A stretch of 64,000 nt of DNA, from assembly GCA_947359465.1 (NCBI GenBank), contig OX375874.1, positions 93,466,172 through 93,530,171 on the forward strand, in the 5' to 3' direction. Every line of letters starts with the position of its first letter. The first letter of the stretch is position 1. Source of the DNA: Metellina segmentata (Eukaryota; Arthropoda; Arachnida; Araneae; Tetragnathidae). Below the pieces are notes generated by a model. It ran no database searches, was not told the origin of the DNA, and saw only the letters and a list, made by a program, of their open reading frames with translations. Below, piece after piece: positions 21,690 through 34,563 of this stretch. A program made the position numbers and the translations under genes.

Positions 21690-23200
21690 AGGCGAATGGC
21701 GGGAATCTAGAAATGTCAGGTTCCATGGTTGCGTACATTTTGTCAAACATTTCATCGGGAAAACTTCATTCTGTCATTAGAAAAAACCTCAAATGTACTC
21801 GGAAATCAAAAGTTCTTTCTTGAAAGTTCGAACTTGAAACAGGTTGAACAGTTTATGAAAGAATCTTACCAAGAATACAATTTTTAATCATTCAGTAAAT
21901 TTACTGCAGGGAAGTATGCGATCGCAGGACGAAAACCCGCTCGCATGATTCATTAGATTGAATCGCCATTTAAAAAATTCTGCAAGTCAAAAAGAACAAC
22001 CAAAACTCTACCAACATCAAAGTACATTTTAGTTCGGATGCTTTTTTTACTTTCTCTTATGTTGAAACTTTCCCTTAAAAGATTGAAGTTTAATCCCAGA
22101 GTTAGCGAATGGACTGAAATTCAATTAAAGTGAATCTTTTAAATTAGCAAAAACACGAGAGAGCTCATAAATAAATCTTCCTTCCCAGTCCGCCATTTCT
22201 TTCCTTTCGCTAATCCGGGACACCGAAATCGTGTTCTAATCAAGAGTAAACCGAAGACAGATTTTATTGCTTTGGGAGTTGGCAACACTTTAGAAGCCTT
22301 TTGAGCATGCAGAACACATTTAGAAGGGAAAATCAGCGCTTTCGAACGAAATTTAGAAGCACGAAGCAGAAAACTTTTAAGTGCTTCTTCCCATTCAGTA
22401 GACGAGGCGCGCAGTTTGATGGTATCTGGAAACGGCTCAGACGATGGTATTGGATCTCGACTAGGATGTATCTGGGGAATCGAAACACATCTTACCTCTA
22501 GAGTAAGTGGGATGAGTTAGAATTCTAAAAGATGTTCAATCTTTTATTACCTTTCCCTCTTACGAAGAACTTCGAGCTTGGGAAGAGAGTTTTCAGTTTG
22601 GTTTAGATAAGATCGTTTATGCAGGAATTAGATTTTAGCTGACTAGGTTACTCAAACTGTGTCTAGTTTTATTTGTTATTTTGAAATTGTGCAGTAAAAT
22701 TATGTATTTGTGTGAAGAATACCCTTTTAGTTAAATTTCACACTTCGAAAGGCTGTTGCACATGCGAGTTTATGGCTCTAGCTGGGTTCCAAAGGCGATG
22801 GAAGTAAGTTCCGTAAGGGTAATGTTCGTTGTGAAACTTTAACGATAACGCTCTTGTTGGTAATGAAAAATTGAAATAAGCTGTACAAATTAAAAAACAC
22901 ATAACAAAAGTGAAAAATACATAGTTTTTTTTTCTGCAACGAGTTTAAATCTCAGAAGTGTACACGAATGATTGTAATGAATTGTATTTTAGATTTATGA
23001 ACATAGGACTCAAACTCAGTTTAAAGTATACCGAATTCATTACTTTGTTTCTAGACATAATTTTGTTTTCATAGAGAAAGATTCACAATATGTGGTTTTG
23101 TCAGGTTTACTGTGGAAAATATGATAAGCTACACACACACTCATCTTTTTACGTCGTTCACAGAAGAGCATATTCAAAGGTATCCTTTGATAAAGAACAA
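21690..23200. other. Unassigned sequence
   Basis: No element ends, repeats or credible coding regions recognised. Confidence 0.4.
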
Positions 23201-23206
23201 AGTATA

Positions 23207-24421
23207 CACTATCTACCAATAAGTATTTGGCCACCTGTGATGGAAAAGAAAAACAAAATGTATTCATATTCAATAGTTGGCAGAGCCTCCACGAGAGGCA
23301 ATTACAGCCTCAACCCTCCGGGGCATGCTTCCCACAAGTCCTTGTATGACGGCTGGGGGTATTTTCTTCCACTCGGTTTGGAGAAGACATGCAAGTTCCT
23401 TCACCGATTTTGGACGATTCTAGCATCCCTTAATTCGGCGATCCATCGTCCCAGAGGATCTCGGTAGGGTTCAGGTCTGGGCTCTGGGCAGGCCAGTCCA
23501 TTCGGTTAACCCCATTGTCACCATACCAATCCATGGTGGACATCGCAACATGACAGCTGGCGTTGTCGTCCTGGAAGAAGCATGGGTCCAACCCGTAAAA
23601 CTGCCACAACGTAGGAATCACACTGTCATCCAAAATAGTGCAGTAGGCCTCGGCGTTGAGCTTACCATGAATTTGGACCAAGGGTCCCAGTCCATACCAG
23701 GAGAAACACCCCCAAACTATAATTCCACCTCCGCCGAACTTTACTGCGGGCACAATGCATTCTGGCAGGAGGCGTTCTCCAGGCAGACGCCAGACTCAGA
23801 CCCTGCCATCCGAACGGTAGAGGGTGAACCTTGATTCGTCGCTCCAGAGAACCTGTTTCCAGTGATCTACGGTCCACTTTCGACGTGATTAGCTCCACAT
23901 TAACTGAGTAGCGCTGTTGGACTTTGCGATCAAAGGCTTATTGGCGGTAGCACGACCATGAACACCAGAAATGTGCTTCCTTACGGATGGTATTAATCGA
24001 AACAACACTCCCGGATGCCAGTTGAAACTCCTGGAGTATGCGGACCATCGGTTGGGTGCTGTTCTTCCGAATTTCTCTGGACAGCACCCGTCGGTCTCCA
24101 TCTCCCAGTTTCGTGGGTCCTCCGACTCGGGACACATTCCGACAATCAACGCTCACCTTCCACTTCTGAATCACATTGGCCACTGTCGATTTTGGGTAAT
24201 TCAGCTCGCTAGATATGTCCCTTAAGGCTCGGCCATTTTTGTGATACCCGGCAATTACACCTTTCTCGAAATCAGATAACTTTGCACTTCGTGGCATCTT
24301 GTATGCGACTAATACCAATATTGTTTCCTACACGATATTGAAGGGCGGAGGGAATGACGTATATCAGGACCGCAGATATCGTCATTTGCATGGGTGTCCA
24401 AATACTTATTGGTAGATAGTG
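23207..24421 (-). mobile_element. Tc1-type transposon, nearly full length
   Basis: 1215 bp with terminal inverted repeats starting CACTATCTACCAATAAGTAT and agreeing at 28 of the first 29 positions, flanked by TA at 23205-23206 and 24422-24423. The only gene is the minus-strand transposase at 23270-24297. Length, TA duplication and gene layout are typical of Tc1. Confidence 0.93.
23270..24297 (-). pseudogene. Tc1-type DD34E transposase, disrupted
   Basis: ATG at 24297-24295 begins MPRSAKLSDFEKG. The N-terminal helix-turn-helix region (RDISSELNYPKSTVANVI) is readable to about 23990. The frame then shifts, and in-frame stops occur near 23889 and 23800. The catalytic residues all survive: Asp in WSDESRF (near 23840), Asp in QDDNASCH, and Glu in SPDLNPTE, with exactly 34 residues between the last two (DD34E). 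A second frameshift near 23432 precedes the C-terminal SMPRRVEAVIASRGG and a TGA at 23272-23270. The usual length is about 340 codons, as here, so the gene is full length but cannot be translated as it stands. Confidence 0.9.
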
Positions 24422-24826
24422 TATAAGTTCATATTCATAAAGTTTGCTTAAGGAGTCGTCTTCATATTAAAATTGTAGACGAACTTTATAATTAGAAATG
24501 AAAATACACAATTTTAACCTTTTATCATATTAATTTCGAATCTATATCGAAATTTAACCTCGAATGACAAATTTCACGTCATTTGTCTTGCCGCTTCTGG
24601 ATTAAGAGAACGGAAGATTAATTACTTGAACTGAGCATTCGATGTGAAGTCAATTTCCCTGTCCCTTTTGTTCATCTTATGAAATATCCTTCTAATCACG
24701 TTGCGATTTTTACAATGTTGTTACTAAGGAACAAAACAAAATCTAAGCACTATTTCTTGAGTAAAATTTTACTATGCAATATTAAATTCATATTTGTAAA
24801 ATTTATGGTAACGACCTTCAAATATT

Positions 24827-25140
24827 TTTTTCATGGAAAATGGATGAATACTTATATGACAATGAAAGATTTCAGATACTTCTTCACAGTAGATTCTTTT
24901 GATATATTAAATTTTAAAAACGCTATTTAAACCACAGTTTGCTAAAAGGTAGGATTGTTGTTGTTCATCATACCACTTGGTCTATGTTGTATTTGGGACA
25001 ATATTTGGCCCAAATACAACATAGATTGTATGAATTATATGCAATGAAAGATTTCAGATATTTCTTCACAGTAGATTCTTTTGCTATACTAACCCTTCTT
25101 TGCATGATTTTTTCTTTATTGGTGAAATAAATCAAGGTGA
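24827..25140. repeat. Interspersed repeat with internal duplication and palindrome
   Basis: AATGAAAGATTTCAGATA followed by CTTCACAGTAGATTC occurs at about 24861-24900 and again at 25043-25083. Between them lies a perfect 16-bp inverted repeat (CTATGTTGTATTTGGG and its complement, 24982-25024). Part of this unit (ACGCTATTTAAACCACAGTT and the following TAGGATTGTTGTTGTT) recurs at 25610-25712. Probably an unclassified MITE. Confidence 0.55.
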
Positions 25141-25729
25141 TATAATTCATTTTCAAAATTAAAGGAAAAATGGTTAAAAAAATCTTAGTATATATTTATA
25201 GTATAAATTTAGCAAAAAACAATGATGGTATCATGTAGTATTTTTTAAATTAAACGCAAACTTTTTCAGAAATTGCTCTAAAAATAACAGAAACACATGT
25301 TACAAACTTTTCTTCCACTCATTTTCACTTTTTTAGCAATAGAAACTCAAATATAATGAAACAAAATTAAAAATGAAATCATACGTTTATTGCAACAACA
25401 ACAAACAGCGGAATGACAACTTCAAGCTCGTTTTACTGATAGTGACACTTGCTTATTTTTGACAGCTATGTTTTTTTTGTGTGCAATGGACATTAAAAAG
25501 GTATCCAGACACGATCAACTTAAAGTGAACTTGTTCTTTTATATAATTTTTGGGCATTCAATGTTATGATGGAATTTTCCACTATTATGCAAAGTAGGGT
25601 TAAATTTAAAAAACGCTATTTAAACCACAGTTTACTTGAAGGTAGGATTGTTGTTGTTCTCATCATACCACATTGTCTATATTGTATTTAGGACAATATT
25701 TGGCCAAGCTGCGCCAAACACAAGCCCAC

Positions 25730-28323
25730 TGCGTTACAACGATAAGCGGAATATAACTGCGAAAGCAACGATTAAACACAACGTTAAAAGTTCAAAACTT
25801 TTCTGATAAATATCAATGGGTGCTTTTCTGTACCTTACATCGTTTCGTTCGAAACATCCACAATTTGACAATAAATGACGTTTTCAACCTCTAAAATCTC
25901 TCATACCGAGTCCTCGAGTCTGTCATCCTGCCAAACATTACTTACCTATAAATAACGCATATTGAAAGGCGGGTTTTAAATCTGGCACTGAAATCTGATA
26001 AAAGACGTCCATACCGAAAGAAAAAGCATACAGCCGGTAATTTATCATTCTTCAAGAAATTGGATGGCATCCAACAAGCGTACCCTTGAAAATGCTGGAA
26101 ATTGTTTAAATCACGCGAGAGCATTATGGAACTTTTTCTTTCCTTAATTAGTCGCTGAGAGGTTACTTTTTTTTTAAATATTTTGCAGCTTCATTATTAG
26201 TCACATTTTGAACGCCACTCGAAACCGATGGAATATTTTTCAGTCAGGTAGAGCTCATTGTTCCTAGGAAATGAGTTAACTGTGTCTGTAGTTGTTGGTA
26301 ACAATGGTAACTACGTTCTTGCTGGACAAAATATTGACTAATCGATGTTATTTTTCCGATGAGTGCGCTTGATACATAACAGATCAAGTTAGATTTCTGA
26401 ACCGCTGCACGCAAACAACGAAAGTTGTAAATACCCACCATTAATATTGACTCATCAACGTTATTCCCGATTCATGTGTTTGATGGAAACAGAACAAAGC
26501 AGATTGCAGCCAAGATATTACTTGCAAATAAAAGTCGTAAAGACTCATTCAAATATTTAACGAAGCGAATAATCGGTATTTGTGCCAATCGGCGATCTTG
26601 ACTTGCCCTAAGCGTCTTTTTGATGTGTTGTCAATGGCTGATTGGTCTAGCTTGTATCAGTATGGAAATGTTTTGTTAAATGAGGGATAATTATACGGGT
26701 CTTGCGGTTTGAAGTGGGTTTCGAACCACAACGAACACTCATTCTTAGACCTGAATTTGAATAAAAAACCTGTTGAACTAAAGGCCAGAACGTTTACCAT
26801 TCGGTTGTATTATGTCAATGGTTAAAAAACATCTTAAAGCATGTTACAAATCTTATTTTACAAGTGAAGTAAAATACCGGGAAACTCCATCGACGATTTT
26901 TACACGAATAGTGTAAAAAAATAAATCAACTAAAAACAATGCGTCATGAAAAATGTAAATTTTAACTCTTTTAACACTTCGGGTTCTTATACTTCTGTAA
27001 GTGTAGTAAACAAAATAAGTTATCAAAAACCACTTACAAATATACAAAATAGTCCTGATATTTAATTCTGGGAACTGTGTTTAATTTTTTGAAAAGTTAT
27101 AAAAGGTCTTTTCTCCAATGAGTTTTCGGAACACTAGTCTAACATCCAATCAAAATAAATCTATAAAAAGAATGCAAAAAAAAAGTAATCCACAAAAATA
27201 TTTAACATGAGTTTCAGTTTTTAGAACAATAATTTTATTTTTCATATAAAAGCAGTAAGAAAATTTTCAGGAACACTTTGGGTGAAGTTGAAGATGGACC
27301 AATTTCCATTAAAAAAAACCACGAGTAACTTTGAAAATGTGGTGAGACTGTCGCCTCGCCAACTAGACAAAATTATGCCTTCAACGGAAGCATACAGAAG
27401 TACACGATACTTCTCATATCATCTCCTTATACTTGCCGTGTATGATTCCATTGAATCAGTTGAAAGCCGTGGTTTGTGGCCCATGATGATTACATACACA
27501 ACCTCGTTTCACATTTCTCGTACCTTCCACTTGTAGTTCCACATAAAGATATGCACCTGTCTACGTTTCTCGTACTATATCACTGTTTTTCTTACATTTT
27601 TTAATAGAATTTCTTTCATAGTTGTAAAATAAATATATGGATTAAAATAAGAGAATGCCTCAAAAGAACTCGGATTATGGTACCGGTAGACAAGAAATTG
27701 GACTTGATAATTTCATGTCAAATGAATGGATACTCAATCAACTTCTTTCCCCCATGGTAAGATCTAGGAGATAAATAATCTGTATATGAATAGACGTAGG
27801 TTGTCTAGCAGTTTGAAATTTTGCTTTTCCCTCAGTAGTTCCCAATATATCCTATGAAATTTTTTATTTAAATATAGAATAAATAGGGCTCTAACAGCAG
27901 ATGTTATCTAAATGAGATTCAGACACGCCCATCTGTGACGGAACACACCCGTATTAGTTCTGCGAAAAGAACATGCGTATGCTCCTCAAATTGTATCTCG
28001 GTATGTTTTCGGAGCTCTTTAGGAGATGCAAAGATGATCAGACCATCTTGTGAAGTTACCACAGGTCTCTTTTCTCTTCACGGGTCAAAACCTCAGTCAG
28101 TTCCAGGAACGCACAATTACAATTGAGATTTTAATCTATGCATGGTTTTCTAAATGTTTTTAGGGCGCATATAAATATCTTCACTGGTTGCTTTTCCGAA
28201 TGTTAAAATATTCGAGTCCCCAAATGTTCATCAAGTGCAGGAATTGAACGCGATCTCTGAAATTTATTCCTCGCAATAGTAAAAATCCCTCAAAACAGGG
28301 TATGTTCCTCCCCCATATTCTAG
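25730..28323. other. Mostly unassigned sequence
   Basis: Apart from the tRNA-like block at 26703-26793, I see no supported feature. The 84-codon frame at 27282-27536 has no recognisable domain. Confidence 0.35.
26703..26793 (-). repeat. tRNA-like sequence (probable pseudo-tRNA)
   Basis: On the minus strand: TGGCCTTTAGTTCAACAGG as an A-box/D-arm-like segment and GTGGTTCGAAACCCAC as a B box with a paired T stem. Flanking acceptor pairing is poor. Not called as functional. Confidence 0.45.
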
Positions 28324-28502
28324 TTGGTGTGGTGTGGAAGTTTGGAGAGTGGAGTGCCAGCTCAGGTGTGGCGGTCATCTGACCGTGGTTCTAAATTAAG
28401 TGATGTTGTCCTCAGTCTTTCCCTTTGGAGGTTGATCCCGGACCGTCAATAATAGCCGTTTGTGTTGCTCCAGTGTGGCGTTAATTAAAAAATACCAATA
28501 CC
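28324..28502 (+). repeat. SINE-A body copy
   Basis: Runs from GTGTGGAAGTTTGGAGAGTG through TGACCGTGGTTC and GATCCCGGACCGTC to GTTAATTAAAAAATACC. The tRNA-like head is missing. Confidence 0.8.
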
Positions 28503-29320
28503 TTGACCTTGCACCATAAAACCTTAAAATCCACTCCCCATATTCTTGGTATCTCACAAAGTGCTATGGACTGACGTTGAATTTTTAAGGATTCAGACTG
28601 TTCTGACAGGACTTGGAAGAGGACACAAAAAATGTATTACTTTTGTTAGAGGAATTACGAACTTTCCAATTGATCCTTCTTCTGTAAATCCAGAAACTCT
28701 TTCCATTTTGGATAGTATTGGTGTCTCGGTTGGACAGCTCGTGGATGACGAAGAGTTATGTCACTCTGCGACATACCAGCATCCAAAAACTTTAGAATTT
28801 TGCTGCTTTCTTATTTCGAAATGTGCAACAAGTGATGTTCCTAACTCCAAGGATACTAACATCGGTTGTTGGGAAATTAATAGTCTCATTTTAAAATTAG
28901 TCTATACCAGTTATTGATCCGATAACACCGGTCTTGATATGAACAACCGGTACATGGCAATTTTAGAACACCAAAAATTATAAAAAATAAAAAGACAGTA
29001 TATTTTTTAAACACTAAAAATTTAAAAGAAGAGGGCAGTATAATCAACATGTATTTTTCTCACTAAGCATTTTGTGAAATTGCTTTCCTTTTCGAATATG
29101 TTGACATCTGAAGTTTTTATGCAAAAATGCCAGACATTTGAACTTGAGAAGAACATTTGTATTTTGCAATTAATATGACATCCACAATAATCCCAACCAC
29201 ACGCAATGGAAAAAATAACCATGGAAAAACTGTATTTATCTGTTAACGTTTTCAATTTCCGCTAATTTTTTTTCTGCTTTCAATTCACATAAAAATTAAT
29301 TATTTCTACAAAATAATCCT
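28503..29320. other. Unassigned; one unexplained 123-codon frame
   Basis: A plus-strand frame at 28546-28917 is open for 123 codons. The product contains LTGLGRGHKKCITFVRG and is mixed in composition, not low-complexity. I recognise no domain. It could be a transposon relic; the start is not supported by any signal. Confidence 0.25.
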
Positions 29321-29321
29321 T

Positions 29322-29475
29322 GGCGTGGAGTGGAAGTTTGGAGAGTGGGGTGCCAGCTCAGGTGTGACCTCGTCATCTGACCTTGTTTCAAAATTACGTG
29401 TTGTTCTCGGCTCTATCGCTTCGGGTTTGATCCACCAATATCACTTTGAGATGCTCCACTATGACGTTTAATTAA
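29322..29475 (+). repeat. SINE-A body copy
   Basis: GGAAGTTTGGAGAGTGGGGT, TCGTCATCTGACC and a diverged 3' end (CTATGACGTTTAATTAAAC). Confidence 0.75.
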
Positions 29476-29655
29476 ACTATCATACAAAATTATCCATAAT
29501 TTGAAAGTTTAATAGGAGTCAAATACATGCAGGTCAATAAAAAACAATGAGATCCGGTGGACGGCAATTTTTTAAAAACGCGAAATCCAAATGAATGGCA
29601 GAGAAATAAGCTCAAAAACACGAAAATTAATCACGATAAAACACCACTACATTAA

Positions 29656-30099
29656 GGCTCGGTGCACACATCCAGTATTTCAACGTGCGGCACAGCTGCA
29701 GCAACGCAAGTGACGTCTGAGATACATTAGATCCAATGGAGCAGTGCACACATGCCTTCAGATCCGCTGGGGCGACGCACGTCCAACTTGCGTGCAATTT
29801 GTACCGCAGTTCTCCACGGCCCCGCACATGAGTCTCCGTTCTGAAGTACCTTGTTTTTATAAACAAACGGGAATATAAATAATAATTAATAAATGGTTGT
29901 ATCCAGTAAAGTCTATTTGGTTTCAAAATATACTTTTTAAAATCAAGTAGGCGAAATAAACACGTTTTCTTCGATAGAACATTTATCGCAAATGGCGCGA
30001 AATGAGTTCGTGCGTCATATCACGGTTATGTGTGCATAGTTGGGCTTCGGTGCCGCAGTGGCGCCGCACGTTGAAAAAAACGGATGTGTGCACCGGGCC
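29656..30099. mobile_element. PIF/Harbinger-type MITE, copy 2
   Basis: 444 bp, ends GGCTCGGTGCACACATCC and GGATGTGTGCACCGGGCC, flanked by TAA at 29653-29655 and 30100-30102. Same family as 686-1101. Confidence 0.88.
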
Positions 30100-30929
30100 T
30101 AAAGTTCACGAAGTCATCTTTCTTTCGTCTGACGAAATAAGAATTTAATATTGTTTTAATTTAATAATGTTTGAGTTTAGTAACTAGATTGAATACAGTT
30201 TGGAATTTCTTTATTGATGTGAGAACAAATATATTAGCGTAGCGAATGAATGCAATAATTTTTATTCTGTGTTATTGCAGAAAATCAAGTCTACAACGTT
30301 TCTGATCTGTTCTGAGTTTTGAATTGCAGCAACGCAAGTGAGGTCTGAGATACATTAGATCCAATGGAGCAGTGTACACATGCCTCCAGCGCCGCTGGGG
30401 CGACGCACGTTCAACTTGCGTGCAATTTGTACTGCAGTTCCCCTCGGTCGCAGCACATGAGTCTCCGTTCTGAAGTACCTTGTTTTCATGAACAAATGGA
30501 GTGTAAATAATAATTAATAAATAGTTGTATCCAGTAACGTCTATTTTGTTTCAAAATATGCTTTTTTTTTACACCAAGTAAGCGAAATAAACACGTTTTC
30601 TTCGATAGAATATCTATCGCAAATGGCGCGAAATGAGTTCGAGCGTCATTTCACGGTTATGTGTGCAAGTTGGGCTTCGGTGCCGCAGAACGTTGAAAAA
30701 ACGGATGTGTGCACCGGGCCTAAAGTTCGGGAAGACAACTCTCTTTCGTCTGACGAAATAAGAATTTAATAATGTTTGAGTTTAGTAACTAGATTGAAAA
30801 CAGTTTGGAATTTCTTTATTGATGTGTGAACAAATATATTAGCGTAACGAATGAATGCAATAATTTTTATTCTGTGTTATTGCAGAAAATCAAGTCTACA
30901 ACGTTTCTGATATGTTCTGAGTTTTGAAT
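29697..30929. repeat. Tandem segmental duplication containing the Harbinger MITE
   Basis: Unit 1 is about 29697-30324 and unit 2 about 30325-30929. Each holds most of the MITE (from TGCAGCAACGCAAGTGA to its right end) followed by the same roughly 220-bp flank (TTCTTTCGTCTGACG... to GTTCTGAGTTTTGAAT). Unit 2 therefore starts inside the MITE and lacks its left end, so this is a local duplication and not a new transposition. Confidence 0.85.
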
Positions 30930-32050
30930 CCGTTTGCAGGAACAAAGAAATTGGAAACACTCGCAAAACGAGAATTCTATTTTCACGATCCGAAACTAAT
31001 ATCAATTCATACAATCGTTCATAATCAGTGTCTCAGTTTCATTCCAAGACCCGAGACTAAATAACCCCAAGCACTGACTTCTACATAGATCCTGTAATAA
31101 TCTCCAACATCACAAGGACACCGCTGCCATTCACTTTTTCCATTTCCCAGTACCGGCCTGCGACAGAATATATTCATTGATTTTTCAATTAATCGATTTT
31201 TTGATAATAAAAAGAGAAAGAAGCAAGCGCCAGTGAGCGAGCAAATTAGAGACACAAAAGCATAAAAAAAGAGGTGCCCTCGTTCTTCCAATAAAGGTTG
31301 AGCACGGAGGAGTCCTCTTAACTTTGCTTCGAAACTTATTTCCACTTTTTCTTCTCGCGAGGATTACGTAGAAGCACTAGGGTCCGCAGAGTGTATTTAA
31401 AAAAAGCTAGACACTGCCGGAGTAAAAAAAAACTTCTCGCTAAAGCTCTTGAAAGCTGCACTTTCACAACTTTCAGCACATAATACACTCTTTGACTCTT
31501 TAAGGGTTGGTGGTTGAAAATTAAGTTCACCAAAACATCAAAAATCGAAGAAACGCTATCACCGAGGGAGAACTCATCAAGTCTAATTTGGGGATGATCA
31601 CAGAATTTTCTTCCGAGACCCGACTTATTGGGTCAAGCAAGAAGTGAAGTGAGTAGAACACAATACAGAGGAGTGGACGAAGAAGAATAACAAAAAAGAA
31701 ATGTATTCCAACCAACCTATATTTGGGAAGAAGCCAAAGTTTCTCTTCTTAGCTTATTGGAGCAGAGCAGTAAATCAAATAAACAAAAACGAATGCATGT
31801 TTTGCTTTTGGCGCTTCTTCCAAGCACTGTTCTCATGCAAGGGAGCGTTTTCTGTGACCTTGACAGCCGAGAAGCAAGTTGTTGGGAGCTGATGAGGACA
31901 GATTTTTTTTTCTCTCTCCCTCGCAAGCTTTTAAGAATTATGCAATGTAAACACAGCCTGTTTTCAACAACTCGCTTACATTCACGGAACAAATGGAGAC
32001 CGAAATAGAACTGAACTGCTTCCTTTCCGCAGACTGGAAATTTCCCAAAC
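30930..32050. other. Unassigned sequence
   Basis: No supported feature. Overlapping frames of 60-124 codons on both strands (31025-32091) lack recognisable domains. Confidence 0.35.
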
Positions 32051-32051
32051 G

Positions 32052-32900
32052 TCAAATTAGGGAATCCATCCTTTATGATGATCAAAACCAAATGATCAAA
32101 AAAGCATTTTTCTTGTCAATGAAGGCAACATATAAAATCGATCTGCATTCAATTTCTTCTACGATTCGAACCAACTCCAAAGACTATGATTTGGGTAAAC
32201 AGGACGAAAGTGCAAGACTGTTTTCCATAATGCTCACTAATAAACTCAACCATTTTCTCACCCATTTTAAGAAAGGAGTGTGTATTTAATTTGATTGCCC
32301 AAACGTCAAATTAGGGAATCTAGCCTTTATGATAATCAAAAACAAGAATCGAAAAAAACATTTTTTCTAGCATTTTTCTTGTCAATGAAGCAACAGATAA
32401 AATCGATTTGTATTCAATTTCTTCTACGATTCAAACCAACTCCCCAAGCACTTTGATTTAGGTACAGGACGAATGTGCAAGATTGTTTTCCATAATGCTC
32501 ACTGATAAACTTAACCATTTTCTCAATCATTTTTGAGAAAGGAGTGTGCTTTAAATTTGATCAGAGCCGTTCCTGAGTGTTGTGCAGAACCTGCACGTGC
32601 ACGTTGTCTGAGCAATCATAAGAGACCGCGATATGTCTTTAACTTTGACACAGTCGATAAGTAGTGAGTCAAAATTATGGAATATACATAAGGCGGCATG
32701 TAGAGCAAAATCGAACAAGAGTTGAAAGATAAAGATAATAACTTTTTTCTTGACATGGAGTGATATAGCTAAAATATATCTGTATTCGATTTCTCTTACC
32801 ATTTCGACCAACTCAAAGGATTATGATCTGGTAAATAGGAGGTATGTGCAAGACTGTTTTCCACAATGCTCACTGATAAACTGAACAATTTACTTGCGCA
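32052..32900. repeat. Diverged tandem repeat, about 250-bp unit
   Basis: Units at 32052-32300 and 32303-32562 share CGTCAAATTAGGGAATC, TTTCTTGTCAATGAAG, CAATTTCTTCTACGATTC and CCATAATGCTCACT. A partial third unit lies at about 32757-32900 and a partial fourth at 34586-34705. The non-LTR reverse transcriptase lies between units three and four. Confidence 0.75.
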
Positions 32901-33296
32901 TCTGGGACGACCGTTCCTGAGTGCTGTGTTGGACACAACCTGTACGCTGTGAATGAAATAACGGAACGGAACGGACGTATCAATTACGGAGTGCCTAGCA
33001 GAGAACTGCGAACCTCCACATCAGAATTAATGGTGAATTTTTTTATTGTAAACTTAAAAATAGGGGAAGAAAGTTAAAGGTAGTGACAATGCACTATGAT
33101 AAAGGTAGATAATTTAGATAGTCGTTAAAGTTAATAATTGATACAATTAGGAGTCCAATTCACGTTCTAAAGGGGGGAGAAGACCAAAGGAGGGGCGTGC
33201 AATCAGTACCGAAAAGAGTGGCAAAATGAACGAGCTGAGGTGGTGATGATTTAGGAGTTTGGTGTTAAGGATGGATGGTTGGGGGGGGGGGAGAAA

Positions 33297-34563
33297 GTCA
33301 GTGTGGTGGGTCCAGGAGACTCACCATGGGGTCCCTGAGCTCACCACTTCGACGTTTTTTCGTGGAGGAAATGTGTGAAAGTCACGGTCAAGATGGGTTT
33401 TGGGTCTCTTGCGAAATTTAGTAAGGGAGGTTCTGTAGAAGAGGGTTTGGGACCAGTGGGAGCCTATTGAAGAATTTGGAAGAAAGAGTCTTGATATATT
33501 CAAAAATAGGTTCAATTTTGAGGTCTTTGTGAATCACTTCACGTCGAACATAATATGGAGCATTCACCATCTGAAGAAGAATTGTGTTTTGAAGGAATTT
33601 GATGTTGGTTTTGCAGGTGGAGCCCCAAACAGGGGAAGTGTAAAGGATGGTTGGTCTGATAATGGATTTATAAATGAGGGTTTTGTTTTTCAGAGAAAGG
33701 TGGCTGTGACGACCAATGAGAGAAGAGAGGTTGGATTTGAGTGCAAGCGTTTTTTTGCCGATATTTTTGATATGGGGGTGAATGTAAGTTTAGGATCAAG
33801 GGTCAGACCAAGGTATTTGTAGTTGTTAACATAAGGGATGGGTTCGTTATTAAATTTAATGGTTTGAAGTTGGGAAGGAGATTTATTGGTAAACATAAGG
33901 AGAGCACATTTGGAGGCGTTCATTTTAATTTTCCAGTTGGTGAACCAGAGCTGGAGTTTATCGACAAAATTTTGGATTTGTTTGACAAGGAATCTTCTGT
34001 TTTGGTTTTGATACATAACCGCAGTATCATCTGCGTAAATGGCGAGGGAAGTTCTAGGACCAGTAGGGATGTCGTTAATATAAATGTTGAAAAGAAGGGG
34101 AGACAGGAGAGAGCCCTGGGGAACACCTGCTTGGATACAACGTTGATGTGAGAGAGTGGGGTTAATTTTGACTTGGAAGGTGCGATTATGTAGAAAGTTT
34201 TGGATGATTTTGATGAGTTGAGGGGGGACTTTAAGTTGGATGAGTTTGTGGAGAAGGCCATCGTGCCAGACACGATCGAAGGCTTTGGCTATGTCTAGGA
34301 AAAGGATACCGGTGTGTGCAGAGTTGCTGAGTCCATGATGAATAAACTCAGTAACTCGGAGGAGTTGGTGAACAGTACTATGTTTGTGCCTGAAACCGAA
34401 TTGTTCAGGGATGAGGATATTGTTAGACACGATGTATTGATTAAGTCTCTTTGGGATAATGAATTCGTAAATTTTACTGAAAGCACTGAGAAGAGAAATG
34501 GGGCGGTAATTTTGAGGTTCGGAAGGGGAGGAGTTAGGTTTGTGAATGGGAGATCATGTAGCG
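33297..34563 (-). pseudogene. Non-LTR retrotransposon reverse transcriptase (Jockey-like), broken
   Basis: On the minus strand the frame from 34430 to 33690 is open for 246 codons and shows the RT blocks in order: QFGFRHKHSTVHQL (residues 10-23), LDIAKAFDRVWH (45-56, first catalytic Asp), AGVPQGSLLSPLLFNIYIND (101-120) and IYADDTAVMY (131-140, catalytic DD), followed by a YLGLTLD thumb block. Upstream, NYRPISLLSAFSK-type sequence is readable in another frame (about 34563-34480). Downstream, a frame change near 33780 leads to a C-terminal stretch ending near 33300. No endonuclease domain or poly(A) tail is visible, so the element is truncated and frameshifted. The insertion sits in a tandem-repeat array. 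Confidence 0.88.

Noticed and set aside
23550..24225. Plus-strand frames within the Tc1 element.
   Set aside because: They lie opposite the transposase and show no domain.
28546..28917. 123-codon plus-strand frame as a real gene.
   Set aside because: No recognisable domain, splice context or initiation signal; kept only as a note within the unassigned stretch.
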